NCBI RefSeq assembly: GCF_042140125.1
Contig: NZ_CP159473.1
Length of the DNA stretch: 64,000 bases
Source of the DNA: Rhodophyticola sp017644125
GTDB lineage: Bacteria > Pseudomonadota > Alphaproteobacteria > Rhodobacterales > Rhodobacteraceae
Direction: 5' to 3' (one strand)
Below the pieces are notes generated by a model. It saw only the letters and a program-made list of their open reading frames with translations. It was not told the DNA's origin and ran no database searches. Numbering within the stretch: the stretch's first letter is position 1; every line of letters starts with the position of its first letter. Positions 63,701 through 64,000 of this stretch are shown piece after piece. The position numbers and the translations under genes are program-made.

Positions 63701-63791
63701 GGTCGAGGAAACCCGCAAAAACCTTGCCTCGCGCGAAGAGGAAGAGGGCAAGATCCGGGACGCGCTGGCCCGGCTGGAGGAGATCGGGTGA
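60789..63791 (+). CDS. valS: valyl-tRNA synthetase
   Basis: The 1000-aa class I synthetase charges tRNA-Val with valine. It has HIGH-type GSLHVGHAFNNTLQ (residues about 46-59), the editing CP1 domain (TVATTRPETMLGDTGVAVHP), KMSKS in GRKMSKSIGNVLDPLDLIDK (about 645-664) and a C-terminal coiled coil (EEEKARLEKLLGKLAKELGG). Start ATG 60789. Confidence 0.97.
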   Translation: MEKTFDANRAEARIYEDWERKGCFKAGANASRDETFCIMIPPPNVTGSLHVGHAFNNTLQDILTRWHRMRGFDTLWQPGQDHAGIATQMVVERKLATEGNATRRDLGREAFLEKVWNWKTESGDTIITQLKRLGASCDWSRNAFTMSGAPNAPEGEEGNFHDAVIRVFVEMYNKGYIYRGKRLVNWDPHFETAISDLEVEQIEKDGYMWRLRYPLEDGETYEHPIEFDEDGNVTDTETRDYLTVATTRPETMLGDTGVAVHPDDRRYAHLVGKHVILPITGRRIPIVADSYADPEKGTGAVKITPAHDFNDWDVGQRTGLRVINVMDTKAAMALRGNADFAEGCAEDMIAAAIERLDGADRYEARDAIVTWAEDNGWLDGIDADRHMVPHGDRSKVSVEPFLTDQWFVDTAKIVGPALEAVRDGRTNIMPEQHRKVYFNWLENIQPWTISRQLWWGHQIPVWYGFDLGAGGFVDDEGDNALDQVEMFRLLDAQTLLKGSERHHAAMDFDGVTGQFADVIAALPAPLNHARVVEAPDRSAAAQMLAESLATYTVDQDPTQLLYPVWRDPDVLDTWFSSGLWPIGTLGWPEQTPELERYFPTSVLISGFDIIFFWVARMMMMQLAVVGEVPFRDVYVHALVRDEKGRKMSKSIGNVLDPLDLIDKYGADALRFTMASMAAMGRDVKLSDERVAGYRNFGTKLWNAARFAEMNDCKPVAGFDPGAVTQTVNKWIVGEIARARVAHDEALAGYRFNDAAGGLYATTWGKVCDWYLEFAKPLFAGGDDAVIAETRATMAWVIDQCLILLHPVMPFITEELWGQIATRDKMLIHADWPAYGEELVDAEADAEITWVIGLIDEIRSVRMQMHVPAGMKVPLLQADLDAGGQAAWDRNATIIRRIARVDSLTVVDALPKGAVTVAVEGGVFGLPIADIIDVEEEKARLEKLLGKLAKELGGLRGRLGNPKFAESAPAEVVEETRKNLASREEEEGKIRDALARLEEIG

Positions 63792-63888
63792 GCGGCGCGG
63801 CGCGAGGCGGGACCGTGGATGTCCGCCATTGCGCCTGCCGCACGGGCCCGGCACCCTTGATCACAAAGACCAGTCGAGGATTTCCCCG

Positions 63889-64000
63889 ATGACGCGCATT
63901 TTTCTGACTCTGGCCGCGATATTGTCCCTCGCCTCCCCCGCGCTTGCGGAGGCCGACGGGCCCGACGGGTGGCGGGTCAGCGGTGTCTCCGCGAACGATG
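63889..64000 (+). CDS. secreted protein, N-terminal part only (possibly SH3-domain family)
   Basis: The first 37 codons are in the window. The signal peptide MTRIFLTLAAILSLASPALA is followed by EADGPDGWRVSGVSAND. This beginning resembles secreted bacterial SH3-domain proteins (ADGPDxWRVxGV), but the domain itself lies beyond the window edge. Confidence 0.65.
   Translation, partial: MTRIFLTLAAILSLASPALAEADGPDGWRVSGVSAND

Noticed and set aside
60636..63854. A very long open frame on the minus strand running through valS into the CoxL-like gene (over 1800 codons in total)
   Set aside because: The valS part is antisense shadow caused by strong GC codon bias; it has no homology features and valS on the other strand is certain.

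Overview
This window reads as chromosomal DNA of a high-GC alphaproteobacterium, most likely a Rhodobacterales (Roseobacter/Paracoccaceae-type) species. The evidence is the gene content: a propionyl-CoA carboxylase gene with a PccR-type ScfR regulator and TTTGCAAA-type operators, the dnaG-rpoD pair, MmcB, very short Rhodobacterales-type lipoproteins, HfaA/HfaB-like proteins, and a tRNA-His with the unusual alphaproteobacterial acceptor end. I see no prophage, insertion sequence or CRISPR array.

Layout. 1-2.7 kb holds small lipoproteins and secreted proteins, a cupin and a Rho-N/SAP-like protein. 2.9-7.9 kb holds pccB, a Bcr/CflA drug transporter, the pccR regulator and a CoxG-like protein. 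8-31 kb is mixed housekeeping: a YdcH protein, a nuclease, a degenerate HAD protein, DMT transporters, the divergent argO-like/argP-like pair, YebC, a stand-alone HisA paralogue, two SLC13 transporters with RCK domains, a YmdB phosphoesterase, 5-formyl-THF cyclo-ligase with a possible 6S RNA upstream, a VOC/GNAT pair, a DnaJ-like protein, oligoendopeptidase F, an OmpA-like protein, rpoH, an RluD-like pseudouridine synthase and tRNA-His.

31.9-43.4 kb is the striking region. It has an HfaA-like small secreted protein, an HfaB/CsgG-like lipoprotein and a secreted partner on the + strand. Facing them is a two-gene operon for secreted proteins built on Q-x-x-x-N ladders (eleven major repeats in the larger one). 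A LuxR-type response regulator is divergent from that operon. Next come UDP-glucuronate decarboxylase, UDP-glucose 4-epimerase, a cellulose-synthase-like GT2 and a secreted glycosidase-like protein. I read this as a surface fibre plus exopolysaccharide (attachment/biofilm) locus. The QxxxN proteins look like candidate amyloid-type fibre subunits exported through the CsgG-like pore.

43.6-64 kb returns to core functions: a MarR-GNAT fusion, MmcB, an Flp-type pilin, dnaG, rpoD (split by an apparent 1-nt insertion), an IMPACT protein, an HlyU protein, RadC, meaB, hrpB, a DUF2235 protein overlapping a form II CoxL-like molybdoenzyme subunit, valS, and the start of a secreted protein. MeaB and PccB belong to the same methylmalonyl-CoA route of propionate assimilation, which PccR probably controls here.
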